Source: Actinomadura violacea (GTDB lineage: Bacteria > Actinomycetota > Actinomycetes > Streptosporangiales > Streptosporangiaceae). From it: a stretch of 64,000 bases of DNA. Where the stretch lies: the NCBI RefSeq assembly GCF_017573465.1, contig NZ_JAGEPF010000023.1, forward strand, positions 124,001 to 188,000. Reading direction: 5' to 3'. The stretch's first letter is position 1, and each line of letters begins with the position of its first letter. Both the position numbers and the translations under genes were made by a program. Below, one piece after another: positions 9,056-17,513 of this stretch. A model generated the notes under the pieces. The model was not told the DNA's origin. It worked only from the letters and a program-made list of their open reading frames with translations, and did not search any database.

Positions 9056-10015
9056 ATGGACTTGAGGGAGCTGTACCCGGAGATCGAGCCCTACGACGCC
9101 GGCCTGCTGGACGTCGGCGACGGGAACCGCGTCCACTGGGAGACCTGCGGGAACCCGGACGGCAAGCCCGCGGTGTTCCTGCACGGCGGCCCGGGCGGCG
9201 GCATCGTGCCCCCCTTCCGGCGCTTCCTCGACCCCGAGGCGTACCGGATCGTCCTTTTCGACCAGCGCAACTGCGGTCAGAGCCGGCCGCACGCCGGCGA
9301 CCACGGCGTCTCCCTCGAGCACAACACGACGCCGCACCTGGTCGCCGACATCGAGCGGCTGCGCGAGCACCTGTCGGTCGACCGGTGGCTGGTGTTCGGC
9401 GGCAGCTGGGGGAGCACCCTCGCGCTCGCCTACGCGCAGGCACATCCCGAGCGGGTCACCGAGATGGTGCTGCGCGGCGTCTACCTCGTCCGCCCGTCCG
9501 ATGAGGCGTGGGGGTTCACCCCGACCGGCGCCGCCCATCTGTTCCCGGCCGAGTGGGCCGCGTTCCGCGACGCGATCCCGCCGGACGAGCAGGACGACCT
9601 CCTCGCCGCCTACGGGCGCCGCATCGAGGACCCGGACCCGGCCGTCCACCTGCCGGCGGCGCGGGCGTGGATCGACTGGGAGATGTGCGCGAACACGCTG
9701 CTGCCCGCCACGCCCCCCGAGCTCGACGAGCCCACGATCCTCGCCTTCGCGCGCATCACCCGCCACTACATCGCCGCGGGCGGTTTCCTGCCCGCGGGCG
9801 GGCTGCTCGCGGGCGTCGACCGGATCCGGCACATTCCCGCCGTCATCGTCAACGGGCGCTACGACATGAAGACTCCGCCGGACCAGGCGTGGGATCTGCA
9901 CCAGGCGTGGCCGGAGGCGGAGTTCCACATCGTCGAGGACGCGGGGCACGGCGGCGCCGAGCCCGGCACCCGGCACCGGCTCATCGAGGCGACCGACCGC
10001 TTCGCCGCGCGCTGA
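9056..10015 (+). CDS. pip: Proline iminopeptidase
   Basis: The 319-residue alpha/beta-hydrolase releases N-terminal proline from peptides in the cytoplasm. Visible family features are HGGPGGG (oxyanion hole), FDQRNCGQSRPH, the nucleophile elbow GGSWGS, an acid within VNGRYDMKTP and the catalytic His in DAGHGGAEPG. The start is uncertain: ATG 9056 follows GGGGG at only one base, while ATG 9044, four codons earlier, may be leaderless. The conserved LYPEIEPYDAG region begins directly after either. No functional link to its neighbours is evident. Confidence 0.93.
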   Translation: MDLRELYPEIEPYDAGLLDVGDGNRVHWETCGNPDGKPAVFLHGGPGGGIVPPFRRFLDPEAYRIVLFDQRNCGQSRPHAGDHGVSLEHNTTPHLVADIERLREHLSVDRWLVFGGSWGSTLALAYAQAHPERVTEMVLRGVYLVRPSDEAWGFTPTGAAHLFPAEWAAFRDAIPPDEQDDLLAAYGRRIEDPDPAVHLPAARAWIDWEMCANTLLPATPPELDEPTILAFARITRHYIAAGGFLPAGGLLAGVDRIRHIPAVIVNGRYDMKTPPDQAWDLHQAWPEAEFHIVEDAGHGGAEPGTRHRLIEATDRFAAR

Positions 10016-10110
10016 CGCCGGCCCGCCGGGACCGTTCTACTCACTTCAGTGCGACGTGGGAGGCCCCACATGTACCTCGCAAGTCACTGCAGTACCGCCT
10101 ACTAGTGCGT

Positions 10111-11877
10111 ATGGTTCATTCCATGCCTAACAGCGAAGAGCGCGACAATAGCGGCCCCGAGGGGAAGGCCGCGGCTCCCGAGGGCGCGGTCTCCGAGGGC
10201 GGGCGTCCGCAGGACGCCGCGTCCGCGGACGGCGACGGGGACGGCGGGCAGGGCTCGCCTGGGCAGCAGGGGGCCCCGCGGCAGGGCATGCCGCAGCAGA
10301 CCGCACAGCAGCAGACCGGACAGCAGCAGACCGGACAGCAGCACGGCACACAGGAGCAGGGCGCGCCGCGGCCGCGCACCGACATCGCGGCCGCCGGCGC
10401 ACCGGAGACGGTGATCGCGCGGATGGGCGACCCGGTCGCCGTCTGGCCGTGCGCGAACTGCGGCCGGCCGGTGCCGCAGCCGGTCGGAGCGGTCCGCGCC
10501 GTCCGGTACTGCCAGGACAACGACGGCGCCTGCGCCCGCGAGGCCCGCGACCGCCGCGAGCGCGGCCGGGACGCGCCGGGCCTCACCGGGCAGGTCGCCT
10601 CCGCCTGGGAGATGGTCGAGCGGCTGGAGAAGGCCGCGGACCTGCTCGCCGACTCGCTGACCTCCGAGCTGAGCGTCGCCGGCGTCGAGCGCCGGGTCGC
10701 CGAGGTGCGCGCCGAGGCCGCCCGCGAGCTGGCCATCGCGCAGAGCGAGCGGGACGCCTCGCAGCGCAAGGCGGAGGAGGCGTGGCAGGAGGCGTCCTCG
10801 GCCCGCGGCCGCGCGGACGAGGCCGACAAGGCCGCCGCCGACGCCCGCGAGGAGGCCCGGCTCGCCACCGCCAAGCGCGACGCCGCGCAGCAGGCGTGGG
10901 AGGAGGCGCACCAGATCGCGCAGCAGTCGATGACCGCCAAGCTCGCCGCCGAGAGCGAGCGCGACCGCGTCGCCGCCCGCGAGACCGAGCTGCTCGCCGC
11001 GCTCGAGGCCGCCCGCGCCGAGCTGGTCGGCCTGCACGCCAAGCTCGCCGAGGCCGAGGGCGCCGCCGAGTCGCAGCGGGTCGAGGCCGCGGTCGCCAAG
11101 CAGGGCGCCGAGGACCTGCGCAACGCCATGCGCGACACCGAGGCGCAGCGCCAGCACGCCATGCAGGCCGCCAGCAAGGCCGAGGCGGAGCGCGCCGCCG
11201 CGCTGCGCGCCCAGTCGGAGGCCGAGGCGGAGGTCGTCCGCGCCAACGCCCGCGCCGAGGAGGCCGCCAAGGACCGCGACGCCGCGCGGGCGCAGGCCGA
11301 GACCGCCACCGCCGAGCGCGACGAGCTGACCGCGAAGGTCGGCGACCAGGCGGTGCAGCTGCGCCAGCTGTCCCAGTCGGTCGCCGAGCAGCAGGCCGCG
11401 CTGTCGGCCCTCGCCGAGGAGCGCGACGCCGCCCGCGCCGAGGCCGACCGGGCCCGCCGCCAGATAGACCAGCTCACCCACAACACGCTGTCGTCCAACA
11501 TCCCGCCGGGCGGCCGGCTGCAGGGCGGCAGCCCCGTCCCGCCGCCGGGGTACGCGCACGCCGCGGGCGGCGGCCAGCCGCCGATGGCGGCCGCCGGCCC
11601 GGTCAACGGCTCCGGCGCCCCGCTCGGCGCGCCCGTCCCGCACGGTGTCCAGGGGCCGAACGGGACGCAGGACCCGAACGGTCCGCAGGGCCCGAACGGG
11701 ACCCACGGCTTCCCTCCGGCCGGATCGTCGCAGTCGGGCGGGCACATGATGCCGCCGCCGTCGCAGACCGGCGGCACCCCTCTGCCCGGGGGCGGGCTCG
11801 CCGCAGACGGCCCGCCCGTGCCCGGCCGCCCGCTCAACGGCGCCGACCGGGAGGACCCGCTGTTCACCGGCCCGTGA
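10111..11877 (+). CDS. Coiled-coil protein with Cys-rich N-terminal motif
   Basis: This is an uncharacterised soluble protein of about 588 residues with four zones. The first is an acidic, glutamine-rich N terminus with a QQTGQQQTGQ repeat. A Cys motif follows (CANCGRPVPQP, then RYCQDNDGAC), probably zinc-binding. Next comes a long heptad-like, Ala/Glu/Arg-rich coiled coil of about 290 residues, and last a Pro/Gly-rich tail with GPNG repeats. The Cys motif resembles the CxxCGxPLP...FCxxAC tail of the TetR protein at 31832-32587. The start could be GTG 10105, ATG 10111 or ATG 10123. The stop codon lies inside a 17-bp tandem repeat. A scaffold or filament-like role is only a guess. Confidence 0.75.
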   Translation: MVHSMPNSEERDNSGPEGKAAAPEGAVSEGGRPQDAASADGDGDGGQGSPGQQGAPRQGMPQQTAQQQTGQQQTGQQHGTQEQGAPRPRTDIAAAGAPETVIARMGDPVAVWPCANCGRPVPQPVGAVRAVRYCQDNDGACAREARDRRERGRDAPGLTGQVASAWEMVERLEKAADLLADSLTSELSVAGVERRVAEVRAEAARELAIAQSERDASQRKAEEAWQEASSARGRADEADKAAADAREEARLATAKRDAAQQAWEEAHQIAQQSMTAKLAAESERDRVAARETELLAALEAARAELVGLHAKLAEAEGAAESQRVEAAVAKQGAEDLRNAMRDTEAQRQHAMQAASKAEAERAAALRAQSEAEAEVVRANARAEEAAKDRDAARAQAETATAERDELTAKVGDQAVQLRQLSQSVAEQQAALSALAEERDAARAEADRARRQIDQLTHNTLSSNIPPGGRLQGGSPVPPPGYAHAAGGGQPPMAAAGPVNGSGAPLGAPVPHGVQGPNGTQDPNGPQGPNGTHGFPPAGSSQSGGHMMPPPSQTGGTPLPGGGLAADGPPVPGRPLNGADREDPLFTGP

Positions 11878-11949
11878 CGAGCACCGGCCCGTGACGGGCA
11901 CCGGCCCGTGACGGGCACCGGCCCGTGACGGGCACCGGCCCGTGACGAG
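11865..11949. repeat. Five 17-bp tandem repeats overlapping a gene end
   Basis: Five copies of CACCGGCCCGTGACGGG (first and last with GAG for the final GGG) run head to tail from 11865 to 11949. Each copy contains the palindrome CCCGTGACGGG. The first copy includes the stop codon of the coiled-coil gene, so its 3' end has been multiplied outward. The array can fold into serial hairpins and may act as the terminator. Confidence 0.9.
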
Positions 11950-11998
11950 CACGGGCCGGTGATGGCCGCGGGCCGGGTGACGGGCGCGGGCCCGCGGC

Positions 11999-12214
11999 TC
12001 AGCCGTACTTGACGACGAGCACCAGGACGAAGAGCGTCCCAGCGACGATCATGGTGGCCTGGCCGCGCTCGCGCACCGCGGTGCGCCGCAGGCCGGCGAC
12101 CCGCTGCCGGCTGAGCCGCATGTCGGAGGCGGCGCGGCGCGCCCGCTCCCAGTGCCTGCCGGTGTACACCGCGAGCGCCGCCACCCCGAGGAGAAGTAAC
12201 GCCGTACCGCTCAT
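11999..12214 (-). CDS. Small two-helix membrane protein
   Basis: The 71-residue protein starts with a hydrophobic helix (TALLLLGVAALAVY). A strongly basic middle follows (RARRAASDMRLSRQR...RRTAVRERG), then a second helix (MIVAGTLFVLVLVV). The basic loop should be cytoplasmic, giving a hairpin topology. The family is not recognised. It stands alone between the repeat array and an intergenic stretch. Confidence 0.55.
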   Translation of the reverse strand: MSGTALLLLGVAALAVYTGRHWERARRAASDMRLSRQRVAGLRRTAVRERGQATMIVAGTLFVLVLVVKYG

Positions 12215-12360
12215 CTGACCCGCCTCTGCTGTCGCGGAAAGTCAGATCGAACAGCGTAACCCCGGCGCCGGACCATGTCGCCTGACATATTTCCGGCGAT
12301 CGGGTGGAAACGGTCTGGCGGGCGGCGGCTCCGGATCACCGGCCCGCCGCCCGCCCGCGC

Positions 12361-13050
12361 TCACCGCCCGAACCGCTCCGGGTCGATCTCGATCCAGATC
12401 TGCTCGGAGCGGCCGAGCAGCCGCCCGTCCGCGCCGTACAGCGCCGTCGCCGCGTGCATCTTGCGGCCCTCGCGGCTGCGCGCCAGGCCCATCACCACGC
12501 ACTCCTCGCCGGCCTCGGGCACGTCGGTGACCTGCGCGGTCATCGTGCCGAGGACGGCCGGACGGCCCGCCACGTCGAACGACCAGCCGCCGGGGCAGTC
12601 CAGCGCCGCCCACACCAGCGTCCGCTCGGGCACCCGGTCGGGCACCCACGGCGCCGCCACGGTGCCCTCGCCGACCTGCCCGGGCTCCAGCCGGAGACCG
12701 TCGCCGGGCTCGCGATCCGGCCCGCACACGAAGCAGCGCGGGAACGGATGGTTCTCGATCGCCCGGAACTTCTCCGCCGCCTCCCGCGCCTCCGCGATCG
12801 GGACCGGCGGCACCGGCGGCACCACGATCGCCCCGGCGAGCGCCTCGGCCACCAGTGCGTCCCCGTCCCACATCCGCGCGCTGTGCCCGCGCTCGTCGTC
12901 CACGGTGACGGCCAGCTCGGTCTCCAGCGGAGGCGGCAGCCGCAGCGTCACCGTCACCGTGTCGATCGGCACCCGGCTGGCCAGCAGCCCCGCCGTGTAC
13001 CCCCCGTTGCCCGACCCGTCCGGGCCGTGGAACCGCCTATCGATGATCAC
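12361..13050 (-). CDS. Hotdog-fold thioesterase-like protein
   Basis: The 229-residue protein begins at GTG 13050 with GGGGG upstream. It resembles actinobacterial double-hotdog proteins: an N-terminal half with FHGPDGSGNGGY and VTVTLRLPPPLE, a linker with HPFPRCFVCGP, and a C-terminal half with WAALDCPGGWSF and LGRSEQIW near the end. The two cysteines of CFVCGP are a family trait. Acyl-CoA thioesterase activity is inferred from the fold resemblance and no substrate can be named. The open frame continues far upstream of the GTG, but that part lacks coding character. Confidence 0.65.
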   Translation of the reverse strand: MIIDRRFHGPDGSGNGGYTAGLLASRVPIDTVTVTLRLPPPLETELAVTVDDERGHSARMWDGDALVAEALAGAIVVPPVPPVPIAEAREAAEKFRAIENHPFPRCFVCGPDREPGDGLRLEPGQVGEGTVAAPWVPDRVPERTLVWAALDCPGGWSFDVAGRPAVLGTMTAQVTDVPEAGEECVVMGLARSREGRKMHAATALYGADGRLLGRSEQIWIEIDPERFGR

Positions 13051-13136
13051 TGGATCCCCCGTAATCACATCCGCCGCACGAAAACGGCACCGATCATAAT
13101 GAGCGGCACCGACAGGCCGGCCCGTCGCCCCTGGTC

Positions 13137-13652
13137 CTAGACCGCGCGCGACGGCTGGGGGCGGCCCGGGCGGGTGGTGAAGAACACCGACAGGGAGCCG
13201 CGCAGGCGGGCCCGGACGGTGTCCTCGTCGACGGCGGCGTCCGCCGGCACGGGGGTGCGCTCCAGGGCCCGGGAGATGAGGACGTCGACCTTGCGGTCGG
13301 CGACCAGGACCGAGCAGGTGTCGCAGGCGTACCAGGGGTAGAGCATGTTCAGCACGGCGACGGCGGTGTCGTCGTCGGACAGGTGCGTGGTGTCCAGCTC
13401 GACCTCGAACATGTCGGTGTCCTCGGGGTCGAGCGTGGGGTAGTAGAGCCACGTCGGCCCGTCGGCGCCGCAGAAGTCGCACGCGGGCTCGCCCGGGGAC
13501 GGCTCGCCGACGGCGAGCTCCAGCTCGTGGTCCCACGGCTCCACCCGGCGGTTGTGCCGGTAGCCCACCCCGTCCAGCGAGCCCTCGCGGTTGTGGGTGA
13601 CGTCGTGCACCTCGCCGCCGCAGCGGGCGCACATGAAGCCGATCTCCTCCAT
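13137..13652 (-). CDS. Zinc-ribbon-containing hypothetical protein
   Basis: The 171-residue acidic protein has three CxxC pairs: CARC near residue 8, CDFC near 58 and CDTC near 109. It therefore probably binds one or two structural zinc ions. Aromatic and acidic strips (PTWLYYPTLDPEDTD) lie between them. ATG 13652 has AGGGAGGG upstream. No known domain is recognised. It is divergent from the ABC ATPase gene. Confidence 0.65.
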   Translation of the reverse strand: MEEIGFMCARCGGEVHDVTHNREGSLDGVGYRHNRRVEPWDHELELAVGEPSPGEPACDFCGADGPTWLYYPTLDPEDTDMFEVELDTTHLSDDDTAVAVLNMLYPWYACDTCSVLVADRKVDVLISRALERTPVPADAAVDEDTVRARLRGSLSVFFTTRPGRPQPSRAV

Positions 13653-13868
13653 GTCCCTCCCTGATCGCTGAGGCACGGCTCTCACAGTATCCGTCCGGGC
13701 GGGTCCCTCGTACCCGGCGGCGCGGACGTTCGGGTACGTTGAAGATCCTCCCGCCGCTCCGGCAATCCCGGCCCGGTGTCCGGACGCACACCCCGCGCGC
13801 CTCCCCACCCCGTTCCGGGGCTCCTTTCGCGAGCCCCGTCCCGCCGAGCCTTCGAAAGGGAGGTTCCG

Positions 13869-14672
13869 TTGTCCCTTCCCGCCCCTGCCGACATCGTGCT
13901 CAACGCCGACAAGATCGACCTCGTCCGGGACCGGCGGCTCCTGCTCGACCGGGTCACCCTGACGGTGCTCCGCGGCGAGCACTGGGCGCTGATCGGCCCG
14001 AACGGCGCCGGCAAGAGCACGCTGCTCGGCATCCTCGGCGCCTACACCCACCCGACGCGCGGCGGCGCGGAGATCCTCGGCCGCCGGCTCGGCCGGGTGG
14101 ACGTGCAGGAGCTGCGCAGGCTGATCGGGCAGGTCAACCCGCGGCATCCGCTGCAGTCGGCGCGGACCGTCCGGGAGATCGTGCTGACCGGCGTCACCGG
14201 CACCATCGAGCTGGTCCCGCGCTGGACACCGGCCGAGGACGAGCTGCGCCGCGCCGACGAGCTGATCGCGCTGCTCGGGCTGACGGCGCGCGCCGACGCG
14301 CGCTGGCCGAACCTGTCGCAGGGGGAGCGGGGCCGGGCGCTGATCGCGCGGGCGCTGATGCCGGACCCGCCGCTGCTGCTGCTCGACGAGCCCGCCACCG
14401 GCCTGGACGTCGCCGCCCGCGAGCGGCTGCTGGCGAGCATCGACCAGCTGCGCGGCGAGCGCCCCGACCTGACGACGGTGCTCGTCACGCACCACCTGGA
14501 GGAGCTGCCGATCAGCACCAGCCACGCGCTGCTGCTGCGCGAGGGCCAGGTCCTGGCGTCGGGCCCGGCGGACGAGGTGCTGACGACCGAGCTGGTCAGC
14601 GCGTGCTTCGACCACCCGATCACGATCACCCGGAACAACGGCCGCTGGGCCGCCACCGCCGGTCCCGCGTAG
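13869..14672 (+). CDS. Stand-alone ABC transporter ATP-binding protein (YlmA-like)
   Basis: The 267-residue single nucleotide-binding domain has Walker A GPNGAGKST, a Q-loop region IGQVNPRHP, the signature LSQGERGR, Walker B LLLLDEPATGLD and the switch VTHH. The start is TTG 13869, six bases after AAAGGGAGG; the ATG upstream lacks a ribosome site. No permease gene adjoins it, so it is either an orphan ATPase of the YlmA/ModF-like group or works with a distant partner. Confidence 0.85.
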   Translation: MSLPAPADIVLNADKIDLVRDRRLLLDRVTLTVLRGEHWALIGPNGAGKSTLLGILGAYTHPTRGGAEILGRRLGRVDVQELRRLIGQVNPRHPLQSARTVREIVLTGVTGTIELVPRWTPAEDELRRADELIALLGLTARADARWPNLSQGERGRALIARALMPDPPLLLLDEPATGLDVAARERLLASIDQLRGERPDLTTVLVTHHLEELPISTSHALLLREGQVLASGPADEVLTTELVSACFDHPITITRNNGRWAATAGPA

Positions 14673-14673
14673 C

Positions 14674-14697
14674 CGCCGCGGCCGTCAGTCCGCGGCG
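14674..14697. terminator. Candidate bidirectional terminator
   Basis: Arms 14674-14681 and 14690-14697 are perfectly complementary (8 bp, 8-base loop). They lie between the ABC gene and the convergent helicase gene, overlapping the last codons of the latter. Confidence 0.35.
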
Positions 14698-16037
14698 ACC
14701 CGGTGGCGGGCGAGGTGGGCGAGGATCGACTGGTTCGCCTCCCAGCCGTCCGGGAACTTGACCGGCACGCCGAGATGGACGGGCTCGGTGGACGGGTGGG
14801 CGTCCAGCAGTTCGGGGATGCCCGCCCGCGCCACCACGATGCACGCGTGCCGGTGCCGGGACGTCAGCACGCACAGCCGTCCCGACTCCAGGTGGAACGC
14901 GGTGGCGTCGCGGCGCCCCGACAGCGGGTGCAGCATCACCGTGACGTCGTACTCGCGTCCCTGCAGGCGGTTGGCGGTGTCGACGGTGATGCCGTCGCCG
15001 TGCTCGCCGAGCGCCGCGCGGATCGCGGTGACCTGGTCGCGGTGCGCCGCGCCGATCGCGACGCGGGTCGCGTCCACGGGCTTGGATCCGAGTTCGGAGT
15101 GCGCGATCGGGCCGCGCTGCAGCAGCCGGACCGCCAGCGCCGCGGTCGCGCGGACGGCCTCGGAATCGGTGCGCAGCGTGTGCCGGGCGGGCAGCTCGTA
15201 CAGCGCCCATCCGGTCGCGGCGGCCTCCTCCAAGGCGTGGTCGTAGGTGGTGCCCATGCCGCGCGCGCCGTATTCCAGCCGCCGGTCGCCGTCGCTCGTC
15301 CCGGCGCGGAACCCCGTGAACGGGTAGAACGCGTCGGACACGACGGGCGCCGCGGACGCGGGCAGCCGCCACGACACCGGCAGCCGGTGGACGGGCAGCC
15401 CGGGGTTGTGCGCGAGCAGGACCGACACGGCGCTGCGCATCGGGTCCCACGACAGGCCCGCCCAGCGTTCGACCTCGACGGTGGAGAACGGGTCGAGCTG
15501 CCCGGGGTCGCCCACGAACAGCGCGCGCTCGAACCGGCCGGCGATGCGCAGCAGCATGTCGGAGCGCATCTGGTACGCCTCGTCGACGATCGCCCACGGC
15601 CATGAGCCGTCCGAGAGCGTCGCCCACTTCGCGGCGGTGGCGATGACGATGGTGTGCTCGGCGAGGTCATCGGCCTTCTGCGCGACCCGCACCGACGGAT
15701 GCGCCAGCACCCGCTCGGACGGCAGGTACCCCGACGCCGACAGCCGGCCCAGCGTCAGCCGCGGGTGCTTCGTCGCGATCCGCTCGATGAGGTCGTCGAC
15801 CTGCTCGTTGGTCTGCGCCACGATCATCAGCCGCTCGCCCGCCTCGGCGAGGTGCGCGGCCGCGCGGACCACCAGCGTCGACTTGCCCGCGCCGGGCGGG
15901 GAGTCGACCACCACGCCGCGGTGGCCGCCGCCGAGGTCGGCGAGCACGCCGTCGACGGCCCGCGTCGCGGCCTCGCCTGGGTCGAGGACGGGGTCGATCT
16001 CGGGTTCGGTGAGGGCGACGAGGTGGCGTTCGGTCAT
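14685..16037 (-). CDS. SF1 (Upf1/DNA2-like) helicase, last gene of nuclease-helicase operon
   Basis: The 450-residue protein has Walker A SPPGAGKST (46-54), motif Ia VAQTNEQVDD (74-83), motif II DEAY at 153-156 instead of the usual DEAQ or DExx, motif III GDPGQL (177-182), motif V TANRLQGREYD and a motif VI-like TSRHRHA. This order matches SF1B helicases of the Upf1/DNA2 type, but without accessory domains, so it is compact. Its ATG overlaps the stop of the 490-residue gene by ATGA. Co-expression with a Cas4-like nuclease suggests the pair processes DNA ends, but this is not demonstrated. Confidence 0.85.
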   Translation of the reverse strand: MTERHLVALTEPEIDPVLDPGEAATRAVDGVLADLGGGHRGVVVDSPPGAGKSTLVVRAAAHLAEAGERLMIVAQTNEQVDDLIERIATKHPRLTLGRLSASGYLPSERVLAHPSVRVAQKADDLAEHTIVIATAAKWATLSDGSWPWAIVDEAYQMRSDMLLRIAGRFERALFVGDPGQLDPFSTVEVERWAGLSWDPMRSAVSVLLAHNPGLPVHRLPVSWRLPASAAPVVSDAFYPFTGFRAGTSDGDRRLEYGARGMGTTYDHALEEAAATGWALYELPARHTLRTDSEAVRATAALAVRLLQRGPIAHSELGSKPVDATRVAIGAAHRDQVTAIRAALGEHGDGITVDTANRLQGREYDVTVMLHPLSGRRDATAFHLESGRLCVLTSRHRHACIVVARAGIPELLDAHPSTEPVHLGVPVKFPDGWEANQSILAHLARHRVAAD

Positions 16038-17506
16038 GACCAGTCCTCTTCGGCGTCCTCGTCGGTCGGCACGTACTCCTCGGGCGGCCCGCCGTGCGTC
16101 CACGGCGTGTCCTCCCGGTCGGGGAACTTCGCCGCGCCGAACGAGCCCTCTGACAGCGAGGTGAAGCACACCCGGTCGCCGACCTCGGGGACGGCGCCGG
16201 GCTCGGGGGTGAGCTTGCGGCCCATCCCGCCGGTCAGCTCCAGCAGCACGCCGCCGTCGCCGATCTCCACGATCCTCCCCTTCAGCGCCGGGCGCGCCGC
16301 GTTGCAGACGGTCGTCCCGATGTCGAGCCGCACGGGGTCCTCGGTGCGGACCCGCAGCAGCGGGCGCAGCTTCGGCCGTTTGCCCGTCTCGTCCAGCCGG
16401 GCCGGGTCGCATTCGGTGACCGGCCCGCCGAACGCCTGCCCGGCCAGCCGGTGCTCGGCCATGACCAGGGGGTCGTCGAACGCCCGCTGCGCCTCGTAGG
16501 CGTCCTGGGCGCGTTCGAGATCGTGCAGCCGCCGCGCCGCCCGGACGGGCGGGTCGCGGCGCGCCTGAGGATACGCCTCGCCGAACGTCTGGTGGTAATA
16601 GGTGAAGGCGTCCCGGTCGCGCTCCCAGCGGCGCTGGACGCTCGCGCCCTCCGGCATCGCGCGCAGCAGGCCCACCGCGCGCCACATCAGGTCCCAGGTG
16701 GGGGTCAGCTGCCCGGCGATCAGCGCGCGGAGCCGGTCCCCGGCGCGCGGGTCGCCGCCCGACCGGTCGTAGGCGGTGATCGCGGGGGCGAGCACCTCGT
16801 TGTCGAACGTCGGGTCGGTCGCGGGCCCGGCCGGCGGGAAGGCCACCGGGTCCTCGGCGCGCGCCGCGGCGGCGGGGCCGTCGAGGCCGTCCGGCGGGTC
16901 GATCCAGCCCATCAGCGCGGCGAGGTTGCCGTCCTCGACCGAGCTCTGCCCCGTCGCCCAGTGCAGCCGCAGCACCTCCGTCATGGCGCGCAGCAGCGAC
17001 GACCCCGGATGGTCGTGCCGGTCGGCGAACCAGGTCAGCCACCGGCCGAGCACCGGCACCGCCGGGTCGACCGCGTACGGGCCCTCGGTGCTGCGGAACC
17101 GCGTCGAGCGGCCCATCAGCCGCAGGAACGAGACCCCGCCGCGGTTCGGCACGAGCAGCTGCGGCGCGTTCCCGTACCGGATCCGCTCGTCGCCCTCCTT
17201 GCCCGGTGGCAGCTCCTCCACCTCGCCGCGGCTCGTCTCGATGTGGTTCAGCACCAGCTTGGCCAGCTCCGCCGCGAACGCGAACCGCAGGTCGCGGTTG
17301 CGCGGCTGCGGCACCACCAGCAGCGACGGGTCGTCCGGCGCCGACCCCAGCATGACCGCCAGCGGCGCCGCCGCCTCGCCCGCGAGCTTCAGCGGGATCA
17401 GCACCAGCGGCGCGTCGGACACGTGGACGTGCCGGACCGTCGCCAGCGGCTGCGCGGCCCCGGCCCGCACCGCCTCCAGCCGCGCGAGCGAGCTCAGCGC
17501 GCTCAT
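16034..17506 (-). CDS. Unknown protein of the nuclease-helicase operon
   Basis: I do not recognise this 490-residue protein. The N-terminal half has aliphatic strands (LVLIPLKLAGEAAAPLAVMLG) and the invariant-looking PQPRNRDLRF. The middle is helical and Trp/Arg-rich (WRAVGLLRAMPEGA, RRWERDRDAF). The C-terminal 100 residues read like a small beta-barrel (GTTVCNAARPALKGRIVEIGD, VGDRVCFTSL) ending in an acidic tail. It is seven bases downstream of the nuclease gene and overlaps the helicase gene. It may be a scaffold or nucleic-acid-binding subunit; that is inference from the operon only. Confidence 0.75.
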   Translation of the reverse strand: MSALSSLARLEAVRAGAAQPLATVRHVHVSDAPLVLIPLKLAGEAAAPLAVMLGSAPDDPSLLVVPQPRNRDLRFAFAAELAKLVLNHIETSRGEVEELPPGKEGDERIRYGNAPQLLVPNRGGVSFLRLMGRSTRFRSTEGPYAVDPAVPVLGRWLTWFADRHDHPGSSLLRAMTEVLRLHWATGQSSVEDGNLAALMGWIDPPDGLDGPAAAARAEDPVAFPPAGPATDPTFDNEVLAPAITAYDRSGGDPRAGDRLRALIAGQLTPTWDLMWRAVGLLRAMPEGASVQRRWERDRDAFTYYHQTFGEAYPQARRDPPVRAARRLHDLERAQDAYEAQRAFDDPLVMAEHRLAGQAFGGPVTECDPARLDETGKRPKLRPLLRVRTEDPVRLDIGTTVCNAARPALKGRIVEIGDGGVLLELTGGMGRKLTPEPGAVPEVGDRVCFTSLSEGSFGAAKFPDREDTPWTHGGPPEEYVPTDEDAEEDWS

Positions 17507-17513
17507 CGGGCCG

